A stretch of DNA of 52,861 bases from Bigelowiella natans CCMP2755 (lineage: Eukaryota; Cercozoa; Chlorarachniophyceae), in contig ADNK01003200.1 in the NCBI GenBank assembly GCA_000320545.1, positions 1 through 52,861 on the forward strand. The letters are read 5' to 3'. A program made the translations under genes and the position numbers. Shown here in pieces: positions 23,390-35,953 of the stretch (positions are counted from its first letter, which is position 1; every line of letters starts with the position of its first letter). The notes beneath the pieces are model-generated. The model saw only the letters and a program-made list of their open reading frames with translations. It had not been told where the DNA came from and searched no databases.

Positions 23390-26300
23390 ATGGTAGATTC
23401 GGGCGTGTGCAGTAAGGGTGGAGGTAGGAGGAATTAAGATTCGCTTGTTTTCATACGACATCCGACCGACCCCTGATCATGTCAAGAAGAGAAGGTAACC
23501 GACACGCAAAACAAAAGAAATGGGAGTGGATCATGTAAGAACTACTATCAGGCAGCGCAGATGCTTCATCGAATCCGGACCTTGCATACCATTGGACATT
23601 TATTGGTTGATAATATATTAAATCTGTTTGTTTGATCACTCGTTAGTTATGATTTGCTTAAAGTGAAGACATTTACCAGGTATTGAGATGGCAATCTTTG
23701 TGGGCGTCTCTGCATATACACAGTATAAGCTCCTACATCTCAAAAACAAGAAAGGGTTGTTGTTAGAAATGCTATATCCTATCATGTCCCGTCTCGGTGC
23801 TCTCATGTATTCAATTACTGTTTGTAGTGCTGAATTGCAAATCCTTGGCTCACCCCACCTGGTAATATGATACACTTTAACAGTTTACATAACAAATTCG
23901 GTCAAGCCGTATTTTCGAAGCTAATGAATCTTATTTGATCAGATTACCGCTGTACTGACTGCAGCATTTATGTAAGTTACTGCTCGTAATAGATAATGAC
24001 AAGTTGACAGAGATGTTGGTATCCATCAGGTGGCCTATACCGTCCCTAATATTTTCCGCTGCCAACGGCCCGACCCTATGTCCAATGTAATAATTTGAAT
24101 GCATAATTCAACACACTAATAGCTGTCCATCATATTTATAATGACATTGTGATTTTCATCTTCTCTGACTTGTTATACATTTGAAAGGTACGTTCTTGTG
24201 AGCCATATTTCTTCTGCTGCAATCTCGACATGGTATTAGATCTTTGATTTCCCTTCTTAAGCAACAACAAAATTTGCACAAACATCATCGACGAGGTATC
24301 TATGGAGAGCTTTAAAATTTACACAACGAGTCGCTCAAGTACAGTCCACAAAGCAGTTTGTTTACCAGAACGCGTTTAAGGATTCAATGAACGGTAACGT
24401 TCGTTGTTCGATTGCAAAAATACATATTTAAGAGGATTTAATTTGTTTCAGGATCAAAGCTCTTATCAGTGAAGATCTACAATAGAGCGGACAATATGTT
24501 AAATAAATCTGTTCTCAACGAGGATATCGAAAACTCGAAGGATCACCAGTACACATTATTCGTCAAACAGGTTATTTCTAATGGTTATTGATGTGCCTTC
24601 ATCCAGTGACAATTGTTGCGATCTGTTAGACTGCAGAAAACATAACAGACATTCGAATTAGCTTGGTCTGTAGCGGTATGACATTTTAAAATATGATAAA
24701 TCCGAGATTGATGAGGATATGCACACCTATCAGTGGCCTTTGTTCTTGGCATAGTTTTCATTGTCGCTGATTGGGGCGGTAGAGGTTACGAACAGCTCAC
24801 GGGTCAGTGAAAGTGTAATCTGACAACATAGCCCACTCAAACTTCCGCAACAAACTAATGCGGAATGAAGTTCATGCAACTCGTCGCCATGCAACAGAAA
24901 TGATTCATGTCAATTTTTGCATTGGCTTTCTCTATCGGGGTATACTAAGGGATGATAATTGTTACTACCAGGAGAAGCCACAACGTGTAACGATGCGCGG
25001 ACGACTCTGTACGCAGATTCTTCCTCATCAATCCTCCTAAAAAATGAACCAAAAATCCTACCTCGTGTGTTTGTTTAATGTAGATTTGTCGTGGCTATGT
25101 GGCTTGCGTTCACATTGTACTTCACTCTCTACTGGCGCAATTTTAAGCTTGTGGACCCCTTCTGTGTTAAATGGAAACTTCAGGTAGGTTGCTTAGAAAT
25201 TTTATTTTTCGTGAATATGCGCATCTAAAACACTTGTCATCCTGGTACAGACTTCAGCAGCTATCTTGTGTTTGACAGTCATTCTTCAATGGGTTAGAAA
25301 TCATAACTAACAACGAACAACATTACGCAATACAAATGAAGATTGTTTCGCAGATGGTAATGGTATTTGCAGACGTTGGAACTAGCCATCAGGCATTGGC
25401 TTCTTACGATGTATGAACAAGTTCTCTCTAGGAGTTCCACCAATCCTAAATTATTTGGGTGCAGATCTTCTGGCTTCTGTTGATGGGATTCTGGGCAATC
25501 GAATCATGGTCTATAGACGATCATCTTATAATTTGTTATTTGTTAAATGACACATGAGTATCTAATATCAACACCCTCAAGGTTCCCGTTGTATTTGACA
25601 AGATGTCGGATTCGCGCCACCCGGGCAGGAGTAAGACGTCACTTAGCTTCTCTACGCTTCTTGATGTGAAGAAAGTATCTTTACGATATTCCCAGGCACA
25701 TTACAATCACTCACTGCTCGACACAATAGCAAATCCTAAATTGTTGGAGCTTTATGAGGACCATCTTATCAGAGTAGCCGAGATAGATTTACGAATACAA
25801 TATCATATTTTGAAACAATGCTGCATGAAACATAAATCACTTAGGAATGGAAACCAGAAAATTTGATGTTTTACCGAGCAACATTAATATTCCAACTCGA
25901 CGGAAAAAAGGCAATAAAGGCCTTAAACGAGAACCACAAACGATTATTCAGAGGCAATCCTATCAGTGGCGACCAGAAGAGTAGCACAGCTGATTATGAA
26001 GGTGGAGCAAGCCCCTCTAATCAACATCAAAGAGGGGACTCAGTTCTTCATCCAGAAGCATCAACGTTATCAATTCAGCAACACGGATCGACATTGCAGC
26101 AACACGAATCACTAATGGTGGACATTGATACTATCGATGAAAAGGAAGAACTTCATGATATAGTGGCATTATTCAGGGTGCGATTACGCCGAGTTATACT
26201 ATCTAGATTTTAGAACAGTAGAATGTCGTCATAATTGGCACCCAACTTGATATGATATAACTTATTTCCCAGAAGCGGGGTTTGAACATTTATCTTGAAT

Positions 26301-28021
26301 TCATAGCGGCGGACGCTCCCCACCAGGTCCGATACTATATAAAACTACAATTACGTTCTAAAATTCAAAATTATAAAGGTGAAACTACCAGAAAATATTC
26401 TTCAGCCTATTACCACGTTCTTTTTCGGAAATAAAGCCTTCGTTAGAAGCGCTGATCTCCAAACACAAAGTATAATGACGGTGAGTGTTTATGCTTTGAA
26501 CATTCAATATTGAACTATGCAGTGTTCAGACATAATTTCTCCTCAAATTTTGTTTATCAGACAAAGTTACCTAAGCCACAAAGTCAGATAGATTATAAGC
26601 GAACAACTGTCAGGACGACAGAAAAGGGCATTCATATTGAGCTAAATGAGTGTAGGAATCAGAGAAATCAGGTTGGAAAGATTCAGAAATCCTTTTCAGA
26701 GGCTAATGTGAGCGACCAAAAAATTAAGAAGATCACTATAGCCACCGGGTAAAAACCTTCAATAAAAGTCATATTATAGTATCTTGAAGAGTTTTATCAT
26801 TCATCTAAAAGGCCACGAGTGACCCCAAAACCTCGCCGATTTACTTCTCTCCGGTAATACTTATACATTATGACATTATGAATTTTTCGCAGGTGCCCTT
26901 GTCTAACATATTATATTTCTGTGTTAGTCGCGAAACAAGTTTCTCAGTGAGTAGAGGTAAGCATTGCGCTGATTTGCGAGCACACTAAAGATGAGAAACT
27001 TAAATGAAGATATTTTTGCATTTCGGGAAAAACACCTAATAATTGTAATCATTTGGGTGATTCTTTTTAACATAGAGGATTTAAATTGAATTACATAACG
27101 TACCCAAATCAGCTGCACGGAGTAAAAGTCGCCCTATCTCCCCTCATAGAGTAAAAGGCAAAGGTGAGAAGAATATTCCGATCAAAAGTATCAAAATATT
27201 AATCCGAAATTAAAGCATGAGACAAACTTTGAAAAGGTTTGCGGCGCCCGGAGAGCAGCAAGTCTATCCCAGTTGTTCCGAGAAGGTAAATCTCCTCCGT
27301 ATCTGCTGTAACTAGACTTTATAACATTCCTGTTACAATATTTGAGTATGTTGCACAATTTCGATTACATCTAAATTCGAGTGATGATCATCATCAGACT
27401 TAGAACCTCTGTGTCACACATGAGATCTGATCTTACTAGCTTCAGCCGGGTAATAATATCACCTTACCAAACTGTTCCAGAAACTGGCAATTGTTCTTAC
27501 GCATAAATCCACGAAAGCACTATTATATCTTATATCAGGTTGTTCGTGAGAACTATGACCAAGAGCACAGCATTTCGCAGGATTCGGGTTTTAACAACCG
27601 AGAGCTGTTTGAGGTTAGCATTTCGAGGTCGACCAGGATTGGGGGCACTGAAACGAGGGCCGAACCTCTAGAATCTGTCCGAATTCCCCGATCACCATCT
27701 ACTCATTCCGTTGAAGTCTCAAAAAGCAAAGTTGAATTAAGTAAAACGGCGCGAGTTGACAGCAAAAGCCCAAGACAGAAGCTTGAAGTTTCTGCCGATG
27801 GAACGAAGTCACATAACGAATCTTCTTTTCCGCAAGTGGACTCTGGTAAATCTCTCCGAACGTTTTGCTTGTTCACTCTTCAAAATGTTATTTGACGTAA
27901 TAAATTCTCATTTGCAGCTCTTCTCGAGATGATAGACGATCTTCAAGAGTGCATTTCTATCTTTGAAGCAGCAAAAAGAGCCTCCTTGAAGGAAATGGAG
28001 AACAATTCCCACCTTCGGTAA
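23390..28021 (+). CDS. Seven-transmembrane protein with C-terminal RGS domain
   Basis: RGS domains speed GTP hydrolysis by G-alpha subunits; a 7TM-RGS layout is known from plant AtRGS1 and several protists. Phase-consistent exons: 23390-23423 (tentative start), 23680-23861, 23943-23971, 24030-24086, 24188-24232, 24296-24393, 24452-24570, 24630-24675, 24734-24802, 24871-24939, about 24972 onward, 25084-25183, 25251-25292, 25354-25410, from 25465, about 25585-25773, 25845-26177, 26273-26326, 26379-26480, from 26561. Hydrophobic segments include IEMAIFVGVSAYTQYKLL, VAFVLGIVFIVADW, FVVAMWLAFTLYFTLYW and IFWLLLMGFWAIESW. RGS landmarks: LLELYEDHLIR spliced to EWKPENLMFYRATLIFQL, GLNIYLEFIAADAPHQ, VKLPENILQPITTFFFGN. 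A Ser/Lys-rich tail follows (27540-27849), and the last exon (about 27918-28021) encodes a short helix ending NNSHLR. Some mid-gene and tail junctions are unresolved. Confidence 0.75.
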
Positions 28022-30346
28022 TGAGGAAGATATTTATAACTCTGCAATGATATCAGATATCACCTACTATTGACTGCTGTATATTCTGGAAAAAATACTG
28101 GCTCATGATCACCCGCACGCACACACACACACACACAAATGTTAACATAAAATGAATGGTATTCGTTGCATGTAAATTTCGCAACTCAAATGTAGCGGAG
28201 TCACATTTCACGCGTGCATGGTCTGCTCTCCTCTTTTTAACATCGCAGATTTATCAACCGTGACGACATAGCTCCTCAATTAACACGAAGTTTTTGACTG
28301 GAATGGTGCAATTAAACTAGCAGTGATGTTTCGAGGTGTCATCGTGAGAACATGTGCGTTGTCACGGCCATTACACTAGCAGTCGCATAGTTGCATGTGC
28401 GACGGATGTGATGAAGTGACTGAGTATTTTCAGTGGTCATCTTGATGCAGTCATGCAAAGCAGCGGCTACAGCTCTTGTGTTCCAACGGTTTGTTTCTGC
28501 TGTCATCTTGCTAAATTTGTGTTCATGCATTTAAAAGCATCCTCATCGTTCTAGCGTGTCGTTCATCTCGCGCAGTGCTGCAGCTAGCTAGTGCGGTGCT
28601 TGCAGTTTCATGTCTCGTCTGCACAGCATTGCAACTGAATGGGCATCTAGGCATGGGCTGCAATGATCCAGATTTTGCTTTTGATGTGAAATGCACAAAC
28701 TAGCAAGCGCTGGCGCTCCAGCTAGCCAGATTTGAATGTGACAGTCGACCTGCTAGCCTGTCTAGCTGTACACGTTCACACCGCCCACTAGCTAGCTACT
28801 AGCTAGTCTCGCTGAAACTACGCACTACCAGACTAGACCACTCTAGTCAATTCCAGAATTGTCTAGCACTGGCACTAGAGCAAGGCAGCAAGCATCATGA
28901 CTCATGCTGGCATGCATGGCTGCAGATTTAGAGATCTAGAGATGGCTAGATGGTCGTGTCTAGCTAGCTAGCTACAGTTAGGTTTGTCTAGTTGTGCGTG
29001 TTGCATGCTGGCTTGTCTGGATGTCAAGATGTGTCACAAGCTAGCTGACATCAGACGATGGACATGCACATCACTCTCTAGCTCTGGCATTGTGTCCATC
29101 ATTCAGCAGACCATGCTCGCATGCTCGCATGTGCGTTTGCATTCGCGCATGTGGCCAGCTACAACTAGTGCTAGAGACGATTCAGTGTTGACCAGATGAG
29201 CGCAATGCATCATTGTGCACACTAGCACAAACTGGACAAAGTGCGGAACTGGCTAGCCAGATCAGTCATCACACGCCTGCCTAGCTAGCTAGTAGTCACA
29301 TTCAGTTTGCATGGACTGCAAGTCCCCACACGTGCATGCTGTCTGCGACATGTGCATCGACTGCTTCACATGTGCCTTTTGTCTCACACATGCTGCACAT
29401 CAGCAGCGCACACATCTAGAGATGTGCACATGTGCATCCATGTGCACAGGTGCATGTGTGGTTGTAAAGAGAGCACGTGTGCTTTTTCAGTGCACGTGAA
29501 TGAGTGAATGGGCACATGTGTCCACATGCGCGTACACGTACATGGACTATGAATCCCCACAAGTTGCATCTATGAGCACTGCACTAAAGCTAGCTAGAGA
29601 GTGCTAGGTTGCCCGGCGTTGCGTTGTGTAGTTGCATTCTTGGACGTTACATGCCTAGTTGCACTGCACGCCGCGCTGCTCGATCTGCATCAGAGCCTAA
29701 CATGTCAGCGCCTCAACTCTAAATTCAACGAATTCTAATTATGACATGCGCAATAATTCTCCAATTTTAAATCTCTACATGTAGTTGCATTCTGGTTTCA
29801 TTTGGGAGCGCACGAATTGTTCATATATACAAGCTCTCAAGTGCCACTAGATTGAGGCGCGCATGACAACTCTAGAATTGCGCAGAGAGCAAAGAGCAGT
29901 TGCACGCGGCATGTCTAGATGTGATTGCATGCTAGCTGCATGGCTAGATGGCGTGGGAACTTTCAGAAGGTCTAGAGGTTTAGAGTTGCTTTGATGTAGT
30001 CTAGATTCATTATTGGCGTTTCAATGCGTCGTCTAGGTCGCATGGTGTATCGTATGACTGTTGTGTGAGCAACATAAGTTGAAAAGTGATTAGCTGCTAA
30101 GCTAGAACGAGCTAAAAACTGCATTGTACGATGATTCGTAGGCCCGGTCAGCATATAGCGAGTTCATCATTCATTGGAACTGACTGGATTCCTTCATCGA
30201 CACAACTTTTCATACCTTGCCCGTGCTTCCGTCAACATTTCTATTTTACTTAATATATCCCTGTTTGTTTCATGTAGGAAAGGAACCTAAAAACGACAAC
30301 TACAAGTCTTATACACAACACAAAGGACAAAAATACGAAGATGTTA
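28022..30346. other. Largest CTAG/CATG island, convergent gap
   Basis: This gap lies between the 3' ends of the 7TM-RGS gene (plus) and the centrin-like gene (minus). A short (CA)n run is at about 28113-28137. From about 28340 to 30130 the sequence is saturated with CTAG, GCTAGC, CATG, GCATGC, TGCA and TCTAGA words, with runs such as tagctagctagcta at 28961-28974. Short open frames on both strands (for example 28984-29199, 29307-29507) are His/Cys-rich by-products of these words and show no domain, so no gene is called. Confidence 0.75.
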
Positions 30347-31369
30347 TTACGCTTCTCTCGTTGCCTTATTCTTTCCTTGCATCATCGCAAGCATCTGGAG
30401 AAAAGAAAACGTTGATCCAAGATTACTCCCATATCGACAACAAGAGGTAGCCATTCAGTTCTGGTGTAAATTTTAACCTCTCCCAGCTCTTCACGAGTCA
30501 TATCTTCACCAAGCTGCTTTGCAACTTCTTCTAAATTGTTTAAACTGATTTCCCCTGTGCCTTCCTGCGCGAGGTTTATGATAATAATAATAAAGATGAG
30601 CTTCGTTTACGCCATGTTACCATTTTCTTAAATCGTCGCGTAAATGAGACGACTCGTACCGGGTCAAATATGTTGAAGGCCTTACTAACATCGTTCTTTG
30701 ACATTCTATGAGACTGTGTATGAAGATGGGATATAGAAAGAACGTTACAGTTATGACGCGACCCCGTCCCCACCCTATTCGCATCGGAAAACTGCCTGGC
30801 TTCAAAAAATTTCTTATGAAAAACTGTCTGGATGCAAATAAACAACCATTTGTTTGCGTATCACGGCCAAAAATTCCGGAAAGTCGATAGTGCCCGAGTT
30901 ATCCTTGTCTGCATCATGTACTACTCTTTTTAATTCAGTTTTCTTAAGTTCCAAGCCTAAACCCCTCAATGCCACGTTGAGCTCGCTCAGCTTCATCACG
31001 CCTGCATTATTGCTATGTGTCTTTCATGAACGTGGTGGATCATGGGTTCATAAATTGAAAAAGCTTTATTGGCATCATCATCTCCCAACTACTACCTGTT
31101 CCTTTGGTGTCGAAAAGGTCAAATGCACTACGGATCTGCTTTGTCTGTCCCTCTGTGAGGGTGATTTCAACTTGCTTCACACCCTTGGGGCCTTTTGCAG
31201 AGCTCTTCTTTGAACCATTTTTACCGCTGATGACGAATTTGTAGGTTGGGAATTTCAATTGGGGTGTATTGCAATTAATGCAAACGCACGCGAGGTAGGA
31301 TGGTAAGCATGTGGCCAACGTTGAACCCATTGAATACACTTCAAAAACGCGAGATGTGATATAAACCAT
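30347..31369 (-). CDS. CETN: Centrin-like EF-hand protein lacking a recognisable fourth EF-hand
   Basis: Centrins are Ca2+-binding proteins of centrioles and basal bodies. Minus-strand exons: 31096 to about 31369 (start uncertain), 30847-31001, 30660-30713, 30478-30564, 30347-30394. The basic N-terminal leader (KKSSAKGPKGVK) precedes EF1 (loop DTKGTGVMKLSE), EF2 (loop DKDNSGTIDFPE), and the centrin-type EF3 (FDPEGTGEISLNNLEEVAKQ) with Asn rather than Glu at loop position 12, as in centrins. EF3 is followed by GEDMTREELGE. The next exon has a strong polypyrimidine acceptor but encodes only 15 residues (MLAMMQGKN...) and a stop, where centrins have an EF4 loop. I found no EF4 reading in the flanking sequence. 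The start codon is uncertain: ATG 31369 is in frame, but the first 45 residues are not centrin-like and may hide an intron. Confidence 0.75.
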
Positions 31370-32854
31370 CGTCAAATTTTCCTCTTCAGGTGACACGCTA
31401 ACCAATCATAATACAGCTACCCGCCCACACCTAATGTCCGAACCGTCTCCAACCAACCTCATTGTTTTTCCCACGTCCCGTTATCGTAGGATAACGCCTG
31501 CGATGAAGAGAATTTCAGTTGTATTCGAGAGAAAGTCAGAAAAATATTCAAGTCGTATTATAAAAATAGAGAATATTTAAAAAGGGAATGCATTATGTCG
31601 GATGGATGGCAGATATTCTTTGTCTTTAAAGCGAAAACCACAGCGTAAACGAGGGCGTCTGAGTTGTAAAACTCCACAACAAAATAGCTAAAAAATAAAA
31701 TCGTATGTGTCAAATAGAGTCCATTTGTGCAGAGAATCAGTAGAAACTTCCCAATAACGAGAAGGAGATTTTGTAGGTACGATCAGCTTCAGATCTTTGA
31801 TGTCATAATTTACTAGTTTTAAATGGGCTAAATCCACTACACATTGTTTATGCGACAATTTTTAAAATGAACATTTGAATTATACCATGGATAATTGATT
31901 GGGAAAATCCAGATGAAAAAGTTCAACGTTATCTTGAAATTCATTACCGCTTAGCTCATAATCCCGGTTTTTTAAAACTTTAGACCTATTCTCCCACATA
32001 AAGTATTTAAATTTGGCTTGTTGGACTAAAATGCATAAAAATTGTATCCAATGGTCTTTCACCAGAAATGATTTCCAATAAGTATACGTCCGAATTAATC
32101 AATCACGCATATTGTCTTTACGACTGCCAATTTATATGTAAAAAAACAATTACATGAATGTATGAAAATCATAGTAGACAATAATGCTACCTTTTAAATT
32201 CTGAATATTCGTCAGGGGTCTTCCTTACTAAGAATATTCACAGGGGAGATTAGAGAATTTTAAATAGTCATTTTTTGAAGTCTATAGAGATAAATATAAT
32301 CTAAATTTGTCCTCATGATACAATTATGAGACGTTATATTTCAATACAGTCTAAAAATGAGAATGCGTCGTTTTGACGGTCTATCTCTGAAAATAATCAA
32401 ATTCAAGGGCTTTCTTTCATGTCCAAATGGTGCCAATGCGCGCCAAATAAACCCCCTTTTGGACCCTGATTTAGTTTCAAATGGCCTTCAATACACCCAA
32501 ATGCCCATCATTCCTGGGATATCAGGCTTCCCTTGTCGCTGATTGCACCTTAATTCTGCAGCAGGGCTGGGATAGAGCCAGCACTCGGTGAAAAGGAAAT
32601 GCAAGGCTAAGTTTCCTGACGTGCGACTGGCAGTCTTCTCAGTCTCAAAAGAAGATTCTCAAGTGCAGCCAGTCTTTCCAAGAACATCCGGCATTCCTCC
32701 TAATCTAAACCTACTTCGATGGGGAATGGCCTTCCCCAACCTCGTCCCCAATCATTTTTTCAAAAGCCAGCACCCGGGAGATAGCCTTCGCCGCAGGAAT
32801 ATAGAGACACGAGGAAGGTAATACTCCCCTTCCATTTGACCTAAGCGCCGAGCT
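31370..32854. other. Divergent intergenic region, no gene seen
   Basis: Head-to-head gap between the centrin-like gene (minus) and WNK (plus). It is AT-rich and without the CTAG/CATG word excess. Short unsupported open frames exist on both strands (31880-32062, 32357-32542, 32588-32821); none shows a domain. Promoters for both flanking genes are presumed here from orientation. Confidence 0.55.
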
Positions 32855-35800
32855 ATGAGCAGCGACGAGGAGGATGAGAGGCTGAGAGCGGTGGAGTATG
32901 GCGGCCCGGAGGACAAAGGAAAAATTTACAAAAGGGTGATTCTTTCTAATTTTCGGCTTCTTTTCTGATCGTTCTATCTATGGTTAAAGACAAGGACAGC
33001 TTTCATATCTAGTGGGCTTTATGAAATGCTAGTGGCATGCACCAATGTGTATTTATTATTCGTGCCTTTCATCAGAATCCCCACATACACATTGCAATCC
33101 TTTCAAAGGATACCAATTCGAGCCATTATTTTTCCTTAAAGAGAAAAAAAGAAAATTCTATGTCATTGCATCCTGTCTAAATCGGGATGGGTGAATGGGA
33201 AACTTTAGCTTAAGCGGTATGGATATGTTGTTCATTACACTAAATTTCCGGTGACTTTTTGCAGTTTGAGAAGAGGCTTGGGACCGGGGCATACAAAGAC
33301 GTATATTTAGCTTATAATACCGATGATGGGACTGACGTAGCCTGGAATACGGTATTAAACAATATTACAGTGTTATAGATGAGAAGATGACTGCCTACGG
33401 GGAATTTAGAAAGATCGGAGTGGAGATAAACTTTGGGGCTATTATTTTTTCCAGTTGAGCCTAGCTTTGGCAAATCATATCCTCCACCGTAGCGATTGTG
33501 ATCAATAATGTTGGGTTATCCTCAAATATTTTTGTATTGATTAATATTTATTTTTGAAGGTAAAACTTGCGAGGGTGCCACAGACTGAGAGGGAACGTAT
33601 TCAACATGAAACCAACGTTCTGGGAAGTATAAAGCACAAGAATATCATAAAATTCTTCGACGTATGGAAAAATGATGTGAAGAAAGAGGTGTAAAGTTAA
33701 GTGATCACTAATTTAGAAGTTTCTAAGCCTTTGTTCTATCAGGTATGCTTCACAACTGAAATTGTCCAGGGCGGAACTCTGAAGAGGTTCTACCATTTCG
33801 TTATTATTCAATTAAACCTGCTCACTCGTTGATTTCCCTCTCAGTTTCATTAGGAGAGTGTATCCTGTTTCCATTCGCGTCCTTAAGAAATGGTGCATAC
33901 AAATTCTGGAGGCTTTAGATTACCTACATGGAAATACACCACCGTAAGCATTCGTTTTTCTTCTATATATCTGCTCTGTCCTCTAAAAAGATCTTTGCTT
34001 CTTAGGATAATACATCGAGACCTAAAATGCGACAATATTTTCGTCAATAGTAAGGTGAGATAGGATGCAATTTCTTTTTTGCTCATGGATTTGAATAAAA
34101 CAAAAACCGAGCCGAGTTACCTTTTTTTAAGCAGTTGGTGCATCTTTGTACTTAGGAATCTGCGCTTCTGATCGGTGACTTTGGCTTAGCAGCACTACGA
34201 AAGCAAACGTACATCAATTTCTATTTCCTCTCCCCCATCGAACTATATTTAATGGATGTCTCACTCAGATGTGCCAAGAGTGTTCTGGGCACCCCTCATT
34301 TTATGGCGCCCGAACTATACGATGAATCCTATACTGAGAAAGTAAGAAGCTCAACAATTTTTTTAGAAATTGTATCGACCAAACAGAATGATAACCAATT
34401 TTGTCACTCTTAAATTATAGGTCGATATTTACGCGTTTGGTATGTGCGTCTTGGAAATGGCAACCAATGAGACCCCATATATTGAGTGCATAAATCCGGC
34501 ACAGATCTTCAAAAAGGTGCGCCATGATTTGCCATTTTTAGATTTGTTGTACCGTCAAAGTATTGCACGTTACTCGTCAGAAGTACAACCGATAGACCTA
34601 AAAGCAAATGGGCTTATAATTCTCATCATAGTGACTTAAACGAGTAATGAAATCTAAAATGTTCGATCCCGCAAGGTTTATTGTGGCCAACCTCCTGATG
34701 TTCTCAAGCGGATAAAAACGACAAGGTCTCTCCATGAAAGATGGATTTTTTTTGGAAGTCCTTTAAAAATAGCCACCTCGCCTGACCACCTCTCCCATGT
34801 GTACATCAGCGTCCGTGAATTTATAGAGATATGTCTCCTTCCTGCGGAGAAGAGGCTTTCAGCAAAAGAATTACTGCGGCATCCTTTTCTAGACCTACTG
34901 CCTCAGGACCGTGTGGAAGTGGAAGTTGAGGTACGAAGAATATGTAAGAATGGACAAACACATACTTACACACAACCACAAGTATATGACTGAATATGTT
35001 TGCACGCAAGTTTCAATTAGTATAATTCCACAAATTTATAGTCGTATTCTTATCAGCCCCCGAAAGAGAAGAAATCTCAAAAAACAGCTACGTCAAAATC
35101 GCGTCGGCGCTCCCCCAAACGTAAGAAACCTAAGTCGAAGCGGAACAAAACAGGAAAGAATGGTGCGAGGCCATCAGTACGATTCAGCGAGTTTCCAAAG
35201 GAGAAAAAGGAGAAAGGTGCTTCCCAAGATCTGCCAACTCCATCAACGGACATTTCTCAAGATCAGCAAAGCATTCAACACTGCATGATACTGCTTGAGG
35301 CAGTGGCGAAGGTCTTCTGAGTTTTCTAGCAAAGCCCGCACGCTTTCTATCTCACACATTAATTCTCTTATCAGATGAAGAGCAAAACCGAAACGCAAGC
35401 CAGCCTTACTCTCAAGGTCAAAATCGCGAAAGACAAAGACAAAGGTGCGACCGGACCGGTCGAAACAAAGGAGATCGATTTTGACTTTAACCTGCAGACT
35501 GACACAGTGGAGCAGGTGTGTGAGGAGATGGTGAGGGAGTTCGATCTCAAGGACCCTGCCCTCGCAAGACTCATCGAAGAAATTCAAAGAGTCCTTAGCA
35601 CGACATTATTAGATGACCAGGGAAGAGCGCAAAACAACAACACGATAATACTGCCGGCGCCCGAAGTTAGATCGCTGCCCCAGGAGTGCAAGAAGCCAAA
35701 CGACCGCAATGAGAAGGTTAGTCGGAAGCCTCGAACTTTGCCACCGTCGCAGCACTCCAAATCCAATTCTGAAGCTTCCATTCCAATTTCACGCGCCCAA

Positions 35801-35914
35801 TCATTACCTACCAAGACCGAACGAGGTACACCACACACTCACGCACACACATACCACACACACATCCATCATTTCTACCATATCCTCCACCATATAATAT
35901 GTGGAATTATATAA

Positions 35915-35953
<39 letters not shown>

